DNA from: an uncultured Streptococcus sp.
Lineage (GTDB): Bacteria; Bacillota; Bacilli; Lactobacillales; Streptococcaceae
Length of the DNA stretch: 64,000 nt
Assembly (NCBI GenBank): GCA_934229725.1
Contig: CAKQDX010000001.1
Location: forward strand, 124,001 to 188,000
Direction of reading: 5' to 3'
Shown: positions 33,925 to 41,614 of the stretch, piece after piece
Position numbering within the stretch: position 1 is the stretch's first letter
Layout of the letters: the number at the start of each line of letters is the position of its first letter
Notes under the pieces: generated by a model
What the model saw: only the letters and a program-made list of their open reading frames with translations
Databases searched by the model: none
What the model was told of the DNA's origin: nothing
Position numbers and translations under genes: made by a program

Positions 33925-35202
33925 CTAGTCCTTGCTACCTTTATTAGGGTCTGGCAAGATTTGGTAAAGCAAGATACCGAGAATAGTCGAACTTGCCACA
34001 CCAGTAATTTGAAGACCACCAAGGTCAATCATCAAACCACCAATACCTGATACCAAGATAACACTAGCAATCAAGAGATTCTTTTTATTATCAAAATCAA
34101 TCTTATGTTCAACTAAAATTTTCATACCGCTAGCAGCGATAACCCCAAAGAGGGCAATAGACAATCCTCCCAATACAGGAGTTGGAATAGAGTGCAAGAG
34201 TGCTGATAGCTTACCAATAAAGCTCATCAAGACCGCAATCACTGCTGCGCCCGCAATAACGTAAACTGAGTAGACCTTACTGAGAGCCATAACCCCAATA
34301 TTTTCACCATAAGAAGTTACCGGAGGAGCTCCAAAGAATCCAGCGATAATCTGCGCCAAACCATCACCAGTAAGGGTATGGTCAAGACCCGGATCTTTGA
34401 AGTAATCACGCTCAGTCAAACTATTTAAAACCATGAGGTGGCCAAAATGTTCCGTCATTGTCACAAAGGCAATCGGAGCCATGGTCAAAATCGCACTTGG
34501 ATAGAACTTGAAGCTATAATTCACAAATGGAATATCAAAGTTTGGAACTTGAATCCAATGCGCCGCAGCTACCTCTGAGAAATTGATAAAACTATGACCT
34601 GTCAGCAAGCCAAGAACCGCTGAGAAAATATAGCCCACAATCAACCCAAGCAAAATTGGGATGACACCGATAATCTTCTTGCCATACATGTTAAAGAGGA
34701 TAACCGCAAAGAGAGTCACCATCGAAATCAAGAGAGCATAGATACTATAGCTTTTATTTAAAGTTGTCGCATCATTGACTGCATTAGCCGCAAGGTTCAA
34801 ACCAATCACCATGATAATAGGACCAACCACGACTGGCGGAAGAACCTTATCAATCCAGTCTTTACCCGCATGCTTAACAATCAGAGCCACAAGCAAGTAA
34901 ACCAAACCACCAGCCATGGCACCTTGAGCAACTGCCGCGATCCCATCTGACTTCATCAGCATTTGCATCGCTGCAATATAAGCAAAACTAGACCCCATAT
35001 AAGCTGGAATCTTATACTTAGTCACCGTCAAGTGAGCCAAAGTTCCCAAACCAGATGAGAAAAGAGCAATGGCAGGATCAATACCAACCAAAATCGGCAC
35101 AAGCACCGTCGCACCAAACATGGCAAACAAGTGCTGGAATGACAAACCAACCAACAAACCAGGTTTCGGCATATCATTCACATCATATTTTACGTTATTC
35201 AC
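33925..35202 (-). CDS. pyrP: Uracil permease
   Basis: 425 residues, nucleobase:cation symporter-2 family, with about 14 membrane segments. Signatures include LVGLSFQHLFAMFGATVLVP at the N-terminus, TEHFGHLMVLNSLT and GDGLAQIIAGFFGAPPVTSYGENIGVMALS. It imports uracil. The start is GTG with AAGGAG about 12 bp upstream. Placement after pyrR puts it under PyrR attenuation. Four tandem hairpin elements fill the gap to pyrR. Confidence 0.95.
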   Translation of the reverse strand: MNNVKYDVNDMPKPGLLVGLSFQHLFAMFGATVLVPILVGIDPAIALFSSGLGTLAHLTVTKYKIPAYMGSSFAYIAAMQMLMKSDGIAAVAQGAMAGGLVYLLVALIVKHAGKDWIDKVLPPVVVGPIIMVIGLNLAANAVNDATTLNKSYSIYALLISMVTLFAVILFNMYGKKIIGVIPILLGLIVGYIFSAVLGLLTGHSFINFSEVAAAHWIQVPNFDIPFVNYSFKFYPSAILTMAPIAFVTMTEHFGHLMVLNSLTERDYFKDPGLDHTLTGDGLAQIIAGFFGAPPVTSYGENIGVMALSKVYSVYVIAGAAVIAVLMSFIGKLSALLHSIPTPVLGGLSIALFGVIAASGMKILVEHKIDFDNKKNLLIASVILVSGIGGLMIDLGGLQITGVASSTILGILLYQILPDPNKGSKD

Positions 35203-35225
35203 GATATCAAAGAACTCCTTAAAAC

Positions 35226-35337
35226 AAGATACAAAGCCCGTTTAAAGCCTAAAGCAAAAATAGGAAATACGATGACGGAGCGCCAGCTCCTAAGAGTATT
35301 TATCTTTTTTGCACAAGGCTTAGGGCGTGTTCAATTT
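35226..35337 (-). repeat. pyr-operon hairpin element R3a
   Basis: About 112 bp, identical to R3c. Edges AAGATACAAAG and GCGTGTTCAATT; outer stem GCCC-AAAGCCTAAAGC/GC-AAGGCTTAGGGC type pairing; long AT stem GCAAAAATA.../...TTTTTTGC; apex GGAGC-GCCA-GCTCC. Confidence 0.85.
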
Positions 35338-35340
35338 AAC

Positions 35341-35465
35341 AAGATACAAAGGGACATTTTGGCTTAGCCAAACATTTCTGTAGAAAAATAGGAAGTCGAC
35401 AACGCACTCCAAAGAGTGCTAGGAGACTTATCTTTTTTCCTAAGAAATGAGTCCCGTGTTCAATT
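35341..35465 (-). repeat. pyr-operon hairpin element R3b (divergent)
   Basis: Same edges as R3a (AAGATACAAAGGGAC and GTCCCGTGTTCAATT). The stems differ: apex GCACTC-CAAA-GAGTGC, with shared internal AAAATAGGAAGTC and ACTTATCTTTTTT. Confidence 0.8.
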
Positions 35466-35468
35466 AAC

Positions 35469-35580
35469 AAGATACAAAGCCCGTTTAAAGCCTAAAGCAA
35501 AAATAGGAAATACGATGACGGAGCGCCAGCTCCTAAGAGTATTTATCTTTTTTGCACAAGGCTTAGGGCGTGTTCAATTA
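35469..35580 (-). repeat. pyr-operon hairpin element R3c
   Basis: Identical to R3a over its full length of about 110 bp. This implies recent duplication or conversion. Confidence 0.85.
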
Positions 35581-35584
35581 AAAC

Positions 35585-35690
35585 AAGATACAAAGCCCGT
35601 ATAAAGCCTAAAGCAAAAATAGGAAATATGATGACGGAGCGCCAGCTCCTATGAATATTTATCTTTTTTGCACAAGGCTTAGGGCGTTTT
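35585..35690 (-). repeat. pyr-operon hairpin element R3d (edge altered)
   Basis: Matches R3a/c with a few substitutions (for example TATAAA, TATGATG, TATGAATATT). The right edge reads GGGCGTTTTAG instead of GGGCGTGTTCA. It is the copy next to pyrR. Confidence 0.8.
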
Positions 35691-35704
35691 AGCCTATCTA
35701 AATC

Positions 35705-36226
35705 TTAGCTTGGGTCAATAATGTTGACGCTATCTTTGCCATCAACTTCAGAAACCAAAACTTCGATTTCTTCTGACTCACTTGTTGGGATATTCTTACC
35801 AACATAGTCTGCACGGATTGGCAACTCACGGTGACCACGGTCAACCAAGACAGCCAAACCGACACGCGCCGGACGTCCATGACTAACGATATTATCAATC
35901 GCAGCACGGATAGTACGACCTGTGTAGAGCACATCATCTACAAGGATAACATCCGTACCATCAATTTCGATAGGAATAAGGGATGTGTCCTGTTCAGATT
36001 TAACATCATCACGGTAAGCCTTAGTATCAAGCTCAATCAATGGCACATCAAGGTTTTCCAACTGTTTCAAGCGCTCTTGAATACGCTGAGCAATATAAAC
36101 ACCACGTGTCTTAATACCAGCCAAGACAATCTTGTCGAGATTCTTGTTTCGCTCAATAATCTCATAAGTGATACGTGTAATGGCACGCTTCATGGTTACG
36201 TCATCGACGATCTCTTTTTTCTTCAT
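35705..36226 (-). CDS. pyrR: PyrR bifunctional attenuator protein / uracil phosphoribosyltransferase
   Basis: 173 residues. The PRPP-binding loop VILVDDVLYTGRTIRAA (about 95-111) and the N-terminal RAITRITYEIIERN are diagnostic. With bound UMP it grips the pyr mRNA leader and favours termination; it also has weak UPRTase activity. First gene of the operon, with its own attenuator in the leader at 36239-36362. Confidence 0.97.
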   Translation of the reverse strand: MKKKEIVDDVTMKRAITRITYEIIERNKNLDKIVLAGIKTRGVYIAQRIQERLKQLENLDVPLIELDTKAYRDDVKSEQDTSLIPIEIDGTDVILVDDVLYTGRTIRAAIDNIVSHGRPARVGLAVLVDRGHRELPIRADYVGKNIPTSESEEIEVLVSEVDGKDSVNIIDPS

Positions 36227-36238
36227 AAAAGAACCTTT

Positions 36239-36362
36239 CTAAATACAAAAAAATCCCCTTGAAACAAGGAGATACACAAAAATATGGCACAGTTCACCTG
36301 TACACTTCTTATGGCTCCTTGCCTGCCTCTCTGGACAGTGATTAAAGGACTTATTCAATTAG
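36239..36362 (-). promoter_or_regulatory. PyrR attenuator leader
   Basis: The minus strand carries GTCCAGAGAGGCAGGCAAGG (36316-36336 region), which fits the PyrR-binding anti-antiterminator consensus, then a terminator hairpin CTCCTTG/CAAGGGG with seven T (36247-36272) before pyrR. Confidence 0.85.
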
Positions 36363-36366
36363 GTAA

Positions 36367-36395
36367 ATTATAGCAAAATTTAGACCCTTTTACAA
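36367..36395 (-). promoter_or_regulatory. pyr operon promoter
   Basis: -35 TTGTAA (36390-36395), 17-bp spacer, -10 TATAAT (36367-36372). Confidence 0.8.
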
Positions 36396-36397
36396 GG

Positions 36398-36438
36398 AAA
36401 AAACGGACAGCCTCTCCCAAGAAAGACCATCCGTTTGA
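36398..36438 (-). terminator. lspA-rluD terminator
   Basis: AAACGGA...TCCGTTT hairpin with further pairing inside and six T on the minus strand. Confidence 0.8.
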
Positions 36439-36441
36439 TGA

Positions 36442-37335
36442 TTAATTACCTTTTCTCAACTTCTCCAAAGTTTCCTTGAAAATAGCAGGTTCTTCTGCTG
36501 TAAATTCGACCAATTCTCCAGTCGTAGGGTGCGTGAAACCAAGGGTCTTGGCATGTAGAAATTGTCCGTGCCCCTTGAGGGTCTTACGAGGCCCATAAAG
36601 AGGGTCTCCAGCCACTGGGTGACCGATATAAGCCATGTGCACACGGATTTGGTGGGTACGACCTGTTTCCAGTTGCAACTCCACCAAAGTATAATTGCCA
36701 AAGCGTTCCAAAACAGTAAAGCGCGTTACCGCAGGCTTCCCTTTGGCCTTTACCGCTTGCTTCTTGCGGTCCTTGTCCGAGCGCCCAATCGGAGCTTCAA
36801 TCACGCCTCGGTCGTTAGGCAGATTGCCATGCACGATAGCCACATACTTGCGCAGAGACTTCTTGTCCTTAAGCTCAGCCGCCAAAGCATTGTGGGCCTT
36901 GTCGTTCTTAGCAACCATGAGTAGACCAGACGTGTCCTTGTCGATACGGTGGACAATACCCGGACGAACCACACCGTTGATAGACGAGAGGTCCTTGACG
37001 TGATACATGAGGGCATTAACCAAAGTACCAGACGTGTGACCAGCTGATGGATGAACCACCATGCCCTGAGGCTTGTTGACGACTGCCACATCCGCATCTT
37101 CGTAAATAATATCCAAGGGAATATCTTCAGCCTTATACTCCAAGACCTCTTCTTCTGGTAATTCATAGGTGATGACATCACCCTCTTTAACCGCATACTT
37201 AGCCTTTGATGACTTACCATTAACCAAGACCGTTCCAGCCTTGATGGCTTCATTGGCCTGACTGCGTGACAATTCTGTCAAATCTGCCAAGGCCTTGTCC
37301 AGACGATTACCCGCCTCTTTTATGATGACTTCCAT
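36442..37335 (-). CDS. rluD: RluD-type 23S rRNA pseudouridine synthase
   Basis: 297 residues. N-terminal S4 domain (NRLDKALADLTELSRSQANEAIKAGTVLVNGK) and a catalytic domain with GIVHRIDKDTSGLL, whose second Asp-containing motif is the nucleophile site, plus RTHQIRVHMAYIGHPVAGD. It modifies uridines in helix 69-type sites of 23S rRNA. It overlaps lspA by 29 bp, a standard pair in streptococci. Confidence 0.95.
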   Translation of the reverse strand: MEVIIKEAGNRLDKALADLTELSRSQANEAIKAGTVLVNGKSSKAKYAVKEGDVITYELPEEEVLEYKAEDIPLDIIYEDADVAVVNKPQGMVVHPSAGHTSGTLVNALMYHVKDLSSINGVVRPGIVHRIDKDTSGLLMVAKNDKAHNALAAELKDKKSLRKYVAIVHGNLPNDRGVIEAPIGRSDKDRKKQAVKAKGKPAVTRFTVLERFGNYTLVELQLETGRTHQIRVHMAYIGHPVAGDPLYGPRKTLKGHGQFLHAKTLGFTHPTTGELVEFTAEEPAIFKETLEKLRKGN

Positions 37336-37780
37336 TTTCCTCTTTCCATAAGATTAAAATCAAGAGCAAGACACCCACCGTCAGATAGGAGTCTGCCACG
37401 TTAAATATTGCAAAATCAATAAAATCAAGCTGAACCATATCAACCACATACCCTAGATGCACACGGTCGATAAAGTTTCCAATACCACCTGAGATAATCA
37501 AAACCAAAGATAGGACCAGCCAGACACTCTTCTGGTAATTCTTAACCAGATAGACCAAAGCCGCACCAATCACCAGAACCGTCAAAATCACAAAGAAGAA
37601 TTTCTGGTCCTGTAAAATCGAAAAGGCAGCGCCACGGTTCTGTAGATAGGTCAAACTAAAAAGTCCCGGTATAGCCTTGATGACTTGGTTTAGGGCAATA
37701 TTTGCCACAACCCAATGCTTGACCCACTGATCCAAACCAATCAGGGCCAGAATAGCCAAAGGAATCACAACCTTACGCAT
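37307..37780 (-). CDS. lspA: Lipoprotein signal peptidase
   Basis: 157 residues with four membrane helices. The aspartic protease motifs are present: GNFIDRVHLGYVVDMV and FAIFNVADSYLTVGV, giving the catalytic Asp pair. It cleaves the signal peptide of diacylglyceryl-modified prolipoproteins. Downstream rluD overlaps it. Confidence 0.96.
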   Translation of the reverse strand: MRKVVIPLAILALIGLDQWVKHWVVANIALNQVIKAIPGLFSLTYLQNRGAAFSILQDQKFFFVILTVLVIGAALVYLVKNYQKSVWLVLSLVLIISGGIGNFIDRVHLGYVVDMVQLDFIDFAIFNVADSYLTVGVLLLILILWKEENGSHHKRGG

Positions 37781-37788
37781 AAGTCCTC

Positions 37789-38694
37789 CTATGGTTTATA
37801 AGTGTCAAAGTAGTCAAACATAACATTGACAAACTTAAGGGCACAAGACGACAAGCTAATGCCCTTACGACGGACATATACCATCTTGTTGTCCAAATTG
37901 TCCTCTAGTGGAATCACCGTAATTCCATTCACACTTTGCGCATCTAGGAAACCAGAACCCGTCGCATAAGCATCCGTACGCTCCAAGATACCGTTCAAGG
38001 TCGCACGGTCTGTCACGTTAAAGATGAGAGACGAATCCGTCGTATCCACAAAGTTCTCAGAATAGTAAAGGTACTCGTCCTTCTCCTGAGTGAAACGCAC
38101 CGTAGGCAAGGTTACCAAATCATCCATAACCAGACTGTCTTTTTTAGCCAACGGATGCCCCTTACGCAGGTAAATATGAGTCTTAAACGGAATCAAGTCA
38201 ATAGCTTCAAGACCAAGCTTGTCTATGTTTTGCTGGATTCCCTTACTATTTTGACGATTCAAATAGATAATCCCAATCTCACTATGTCCCTTGGCTACCT
38301 CATCCAAAATTTGAATGGTCGTAGACTCAAAAATACGAAAATCCTTGTAATCAGGATAACGCTCTGAAAAAGTCGTAATCAAAGGTGGCAAAAAGTCATA
38401 GTGCTGGCTGGCAATTGAAAACTGGTTACCCTTCTCAGAAGCATTGAGATAACGGTTTTCAAAGCTATCAAAACTGCGCACCACCTCAAGCGCACGCTCG
38501 TAAAAAGTCATGCCCTGACTGGTCAAGACAGCCCCCGTCGTTGTACGGGTGAAAATTTGAAAATTCAGCTCTTGCTCCAAATCCTTAATCGCTACCGAAA
38601 GGCTAGGTTGACTCACAAAGAGCTTGCTGGCAGCCTCACGGAAGGTACCGCTGTTGGCAATAGCTACCACATAACGTAGTTGTTGTATGTTCAT
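37789..38694 (-). CDS. cpsY: LysR-family regulator CpsY/MtaR
   Basis: 301 residues from MNIQQLRYVVAIANSGTFREAASKLFVSQPSLS, a textbook LysR helix-turn-helix. The GTG three codons upstream is less well placed relative to AAGAAAG. The C-terminal effector domain is about 90-295. In streptococci the CpsY/MtaR group controls methionine transport and related genes. It sits immediately before lspA (8-bp gap), the usual neighbourhood. Confidence 0.85.
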   Translation of the reverse strand: MNIQQLRYVVAIANSGTFREAASKLFVSQPSLSVAIKDLEQELNFQIFTRTTTGAVLTSQGMTFYERALEVVRSFDSFENRYLNASEKGNQFSIASQHYDFLPPLITTFSERYPDYKDFRIFESTTIQILDEVAKGHSEIGIIYLNRQNSKGIQQNIDKLGLEAIDLIPFKTHIYLRKGHPLAKKDSLVMDDLVTLPTVRFTQEKDEYLYYSENFVDTTDSSLIFNVTDRATLNGILERTDAYATGSGFLDAQSVNGITVIPLEDNLDNKMVYVRRKGISLSSCALKFVNVMFDYFDTYKP

Positions 38695-38764
38695 GTGTGA
38701 CACTTCTTTCTTGAAAAATCAATCATTTCTATTATACCAAATTTTATCTTCTTTTGTTGAGACT

Positions 38765-38791
38765 AAAAAAGCCCAGGTGACCCTGAGCTTG
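38765..38791 (-). terminator. Terminator of the GRKPSP membrane protein A
   Basis: GCTCAGG-GTCA-CCTGGGC hairpin and six T on the minus strand. Confidence 0.8.
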
Positions 38792-38810
38792 AGTGACTAA
38801 GAAAGTAGCC

Positions 38811-40040
38811 TTATTCATCTGATTTATCTGTTAAGAAGTACTCGTTTTCACGTTTATCGTAGTCAAACGTTAAGTGAACCGTCTTAAGTTTACCACTGTC
38901 TGGACTATAATCGTAGAAGCTAAGCGATACTTTTTGAGTGAGGTCTCCCTCATCAGTCTGAGTCAGCTCATGCGTACTAAAGCTAGCCTCAGAGTGGTTT
39001 GAGACAACATCTGAAAGACGTGTCCCCTTAAGTAAATCTGCTTGCGTACCCACAGTTAGCTTATCAAAATCCTCTTTTGTCCAGTTACTTTGATAGTCAC
39101 TAACTTCCTTAACCTTATCATAGCCAAAATCTGCGGAAGCATGCTCTAGAATGTAAGTACCATCTTTAGACTTAAAGGTCAAACGGACAAAGTTATCACT
39201 ACCCGTTCCCTCTTTTGAATAAGTAAGATCTAAGGTCTGTGTCTCACCATCATTGCCCCACTCGGCATCCGTAGCCTTACCATGAGCATCTAGGACCTCA
39301 TCCAAAGTCAAAGAGTCAACCTTCAACTCCTTAAACTGGTCCTCTGTCCAGTCAAATTGATAATCTTTATCAATGTATTCATTTGCTCTGTAGCGACTAT
39401 CAGCCTCAAACTCATCGGCATGCTTAATGATATACTTGACCACTTGATAGCCTGTTCCACCAAGTGACGTCATGAAGAAGATGATTGACATAACCAAAGC
39501 GATGATAGATAAGGCCTTGCGTGTTGACTTCACACTCAACGCCAAAGTCACAATCGCTAAAATGATAAGGAGGAAAGCAAAGAAGGTAAAGATAAAACCA
39601 ACAGGAAGCACCCAAGCCAAAACAGCAAAGATAGCACCCAAAACTAGGATAACAATGGGAAGAGCAATATTAACAAAAGCATTATTTTTGACTTCTTTAG
39701 ATTTCAAATAAGGATTTTCCAAAGGTATCTGACTTGTCTTTGGAGTTTCTTTTTCTTGCTCTTTCTCCATATTCAACTCAGGCATTGGCTTAGGAGCTTC
39801 CTCCTCTAATGCCACCTGAGCCTCATCTGGTTGCGTATCTGCTACTGAGTCAGCTATCACCTCTTCAGTAGCTTCAGAACTATCCACCTGCTGATCCTCA
39901 ACTTGCTCAGACACTTGGGTAGTTTCCTCCTCAGTAGCGATGACAAAATCCTCTTTCTTAGCCTCCATAAACTCCTCAGGACTTGGTTTACGACCATTGA
40001 CGTCCTCAAAGTGACGCACCCATTCTTCTCTAGTTGCCAT
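38811..40040 (-). CDS. GRKPSP-type multidomain membrane protein A
   Basis: 409 residues, no recognised named family. Order: a conserved N-terminal block (EEWVRHFEDVNGRKPSPEEF, 5-24, then MEAKKEDF); an acidic, Glu/Val-rich linker to about 105; three or so hydrophobic segments (about 125-215); and two tandem C-terminal modules (about 225-312 and 315-405), each opening with a W(T)xxxFxxL motif and containing a LTF or HLTF strand. The tandem modules resemble BLIP/SmpA-like folds in pattern only. It is a paralogue of the protein at 42466-43863. No signal peptide, so the N-terminal block faces the cytoplasm and the modules probably lie outside. Confidence 0.7.
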   Translation of the reverse strand: MATREEWVRHFEDVNGRKPSPEEFMEAKKEDFVIATEEETTQVSEQVEDQQVDSSEATEEVIADSVADTQPDEAQVALEEEAPKPMPELNMEKEQEKETPKTSQIPLENPYLKSKEVKNNAFVNIALPIVILVLGAIFAVLAWVLPVGFIFTFFAFLLIILAIVTLALSVKSTRKALSIIALVMSIIFFMTSLGGTGYQVVKYIIKHADEFEADSRYRANEYIDKDYQFDWTEDQFKELKVDSLTLDEVLDAHGKATDAEWGNDGETQTLDLTYSKEGTGSDNFVRLTFKSKDGTYILEHASADFGYDKVKEVSDYQSNWTKEDFDKLTVGTQADLLKGTRLSDVVSNHSEASFSTHELTQTDEGDLTQKVSLSFYDYSPDSGKLKTVHLTFDYDKRENEYFLTDKSDE

Positions 40041-40190
40041 AGCTGACTCCTTTATCTCTTTTTCTTTATTTTATCATACTTTAATCTGGTCTTATGAAAA
40101 TAAGGTCGGATATAAGAGAGAATTTTTTGAGACTACCTTAGGTGTTTAAGTGACAATATATATTATGAAAATGGATGGAAGAAGAAAAGA

Positions 40191-40240
40191 AACTGCACCC
40201 AAAAGTTAGATTTTCTCTATCACACTTTTTGGGGGCAGTT
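40191..40240. repeat. IS3-type terminal repeats joined as a mini-element / terminator
   Basis: A 50-bp near-palindrome (AACTGCACCCAAAAGT ... ACTTTTTGGGGGCAGTT) whose arms resemble IS3-family ends. No transposase lies between. It can fold as a terminator for the small gene at 40259, with a TTTCTTTTC tail on the minus strand. Confidence 0.6.
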
Positions 40241-40258
40241 CACATTATGGTTTATTTA

Positions 40259-40588
40259 TTACTCATCAGAAAACATCAATTCATCTATCTTTTCTCTATC
40301 TTCAGCAATACCCTTATATGACTCGATTGTATTACTAAGAAATTCCATACTTACCTCGCGATTTCCTTCGTATAAAAATATTTGAGCACCTAATGTCTCA
40401 AGACTTTCTAGGAGGGTCCTCATTTTTATTAATTCCTCTAAATCTAGATAATTACATTCTAATAAAACTTCTCCCTTTTGAATCCTATTTTTTATCTCAC
40501 CAATTGGTATACTAATAAAGTTTCTTACCAATTTACAAGCTTCAAAAATATTATTTGACATTTTTACTTTTGAGTAGATTACTGACAT
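40259..40588 (-). CDS. Small cytoplasmic protein of the Xre cluster, unknown function
   Basis: 109 residues from MSVIYSKVKMSNN; AAAGGA lies 7 bp upstream of this ATG, which beats the open frame 12 codons longer. Soluble, Glu/Leu-rich, predicted alternating helices and strands (ACKLVRNFISIPIGEIKNRIQ... VLLECNYLDLEELIKMRTLLESLETLGAQIFLYEG). No catalytic motif or known family recognised. It lies 78 bp after the Xre membrane regulator and is probably in the same operon, ending at the IS-derived hairpin. Confidence 0.6.
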   Translation of the reverse strand: MSVIYSKVKMSNNIFEACKLVRNFISIPIGEIKNRIQKGEVLLECNYLDLEELIKMRTLLESLETLGAQIFLYEGNREVSMEFLSNTIESYKGIAEDREKIDELMFSDE

Positions 40589-40665
40589 AACTTCATCCTT
40601 TAGAAATCTTGCACATCTATACACTTTAATATTAGTAAGAATAGTTTTTTTATATTTGTATGTAT

Positions 40666-41133
40666 CTAATCCTTTTTGATCTCCAAACTAAGCTTATAAA
40701 AACTATAAAGGCTATAAGCAATTGCAATAATTCCCAAGAAAACAAAGTATACATTATCCTTTAAACTCTTCATATAAATGCCAATGATTACAAAGAGAAA
40801 GGTATTAATCAAAATGACTAATCTTTTATTTTCTATCTTGCCTATTTTAAGTAGCAATAATCTAATAATAAGAATCGATGGAGAGAATAAAACGGCAATG
40901 ATTATAAGTAAAATATTTTTTCTGCTAATTAAATTAGCTTTAATGTCTTTTTGAGATTCTTTTTCAATATTCATCTCTTTAAATAATAGTTCCAGTGAAA
41001 CAGTATCAGGTTCACTTTTTCCTAATTCCCATTTAGAAATCGTCTGACGAGTAACAAATACTTTATCTGCAAGTTCTTGCTGAGTCATACCTGTTTTAGC
41101 TCTATATTCTTTGATCAACGTGGCAATGCCCAT
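40666..41133 (-). CDS. Xre regulator fused to three membrane segments
   Basis: 155 residues: N-terminal Cro/CI helix-turn-helix (IKEYRAKTGMTQQELADKVFVTRQTISKWELGKSEPDTVSLELL, about 7-50) and three hydrophobic segments (about 72-95, 105-120, 127-145). A membrane-tethered DNA-binding protein, which suggests it senses an envelope signal or peptide. AGAGGTATTAAA precedes the ATG. A 20-residue hydrophobic peptide gene lies 21 bp upstream on the same strand and could be its ligand or partner (inference). Confidence 0.75.
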   Translation of the reverse strand: MGIATLIKEYRAKTGMTQQELADKVFVTRQTISKWELGKSEPDTVSLELLFKEMNIEKESQKDIKANLISRKNILLIIIAVLFSPSILIIRLLLLKIGKIENKRLVILINTFLFVIIGIYMKSLKDNVYFVFLGIIAIAYSLYSFYKLSLEIKKD

Positions 41134-41154
41134 TTTAATACCTCTGGCTTAATT

Positions 41155-41217
41155 TTATTCTTTTATAAAAGGCTCTGCTAGCAAAATTGCTATTAATATT
41201 ATATAGAATTGTAACAT
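41155..41217 (-). CDS. 20-residue hydrophobic peptide gene upstream of the Xre membrane regulator
   Basis: The reading frame gives MLQFYIILIAILLAEPFIKE and a TAA stop. A strong AGGAGG (41225-41230) lies 8 bp upstream of the ATG, better than that of most genes here, so translation is likely. The product is one membrane helix with a short charged tail. It stands 21 bp before the Xre/membrane gene and downstream of four phased CGTTGC repeats. It could be a regulatory or signalling peptide, a small membrane subunit or a toxin-like peptide; none is proven. Confidence 0.6.
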   Translation of the reverse strand: MLQFYIILIAILLAEPFIKE

Positions 41218-41276
41218 TAAGAATACCTCCTCAGATTTGTTACTTTAAATTTATCAAGACCCATGACTAAAAGCAC

Positions 41277-41346
41277 GCAACGAATAGTAAAATATGCGCA
41301 ACGTCCCTAGAAACTAGGATGCAACGCTCTAAGCCATTACGCAACG
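41277..41346 (-). repeat. Four helically phased CGTTGC direct repeats
   Basis: GCAACG (plus strand) occurs at 41277-41282, 41298-41303, 41321-41326 and 41341-41346, spaced 21, 23 and 20 bp, or about two helical turns. They lie 60-130 bp upstream of the peptide gene. The layout resembles LytTR-type activator sites but the full LytTR consensus is not met. Confidence 0.55.
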
Positions 41347-41614
41347 AGGAAAATAGTACCTCTTAAAAGTACGAAATGATAGTACATTAGAATCTAAAGA
41401 TAATGAAATTTCATAATAATTAAGCTGTACTATTTTAAAGTCTATATTTTCATAAACTTCTGTTTGTCTTCGAGACCAAAACGTTGGACTACGACCTTCA
41501 TATTTTTGAAGCTTCTACTTTTGTAGTTACACTTTCATTAACTTTAAGCATCTTTATTACGTTTCCATCAATCTTATAATTCACTTCAAAACCTATTGGT
41601 CTTCTCGAAGCAGC
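41347..41614. other. Intergenic stretch with a small possible coding remnant
   Basis: On the minus strand 38 codons (41498-41614) stay open in the same frame directly after the stop of the next membrane gene (RRPIGFEVNYKIDGNVIKML... ending EASKI). No start codon with a ribosome site is visible, so it is either a remnant or chance. The rest is AT-rich and holds no gene that I can support. Confidence 0.35.

Noticed and set aside
35226..35690. CRISPR-like tandem repeats
   Set aside because: Units are 105-125 bp and nearly continuous with no variable spacers and no cas genes; they are hairpin elements.
31379..35690. Additional PyrR attenuators in the pyrP, carA and carB leaders
   Set aside because: The PyrR-binding consensus is found only at 36316-36336; the intercistronic hairpins have other conserved edges and no T-run terminators.
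38694..38703. GTG start for the LysR regulator three codons upstream
   Set aside because: AAGAAAG is too close to the GTG and fits the ATG at 38694 better; the family also starts with MNIQQLRYV.
41498..41614. Readthrough extension of the six-helix membrane protein
   Set aside because: The frame continues after TAG for 38 codons but there is no recoding signal visible; recorded only as a possible remnant.
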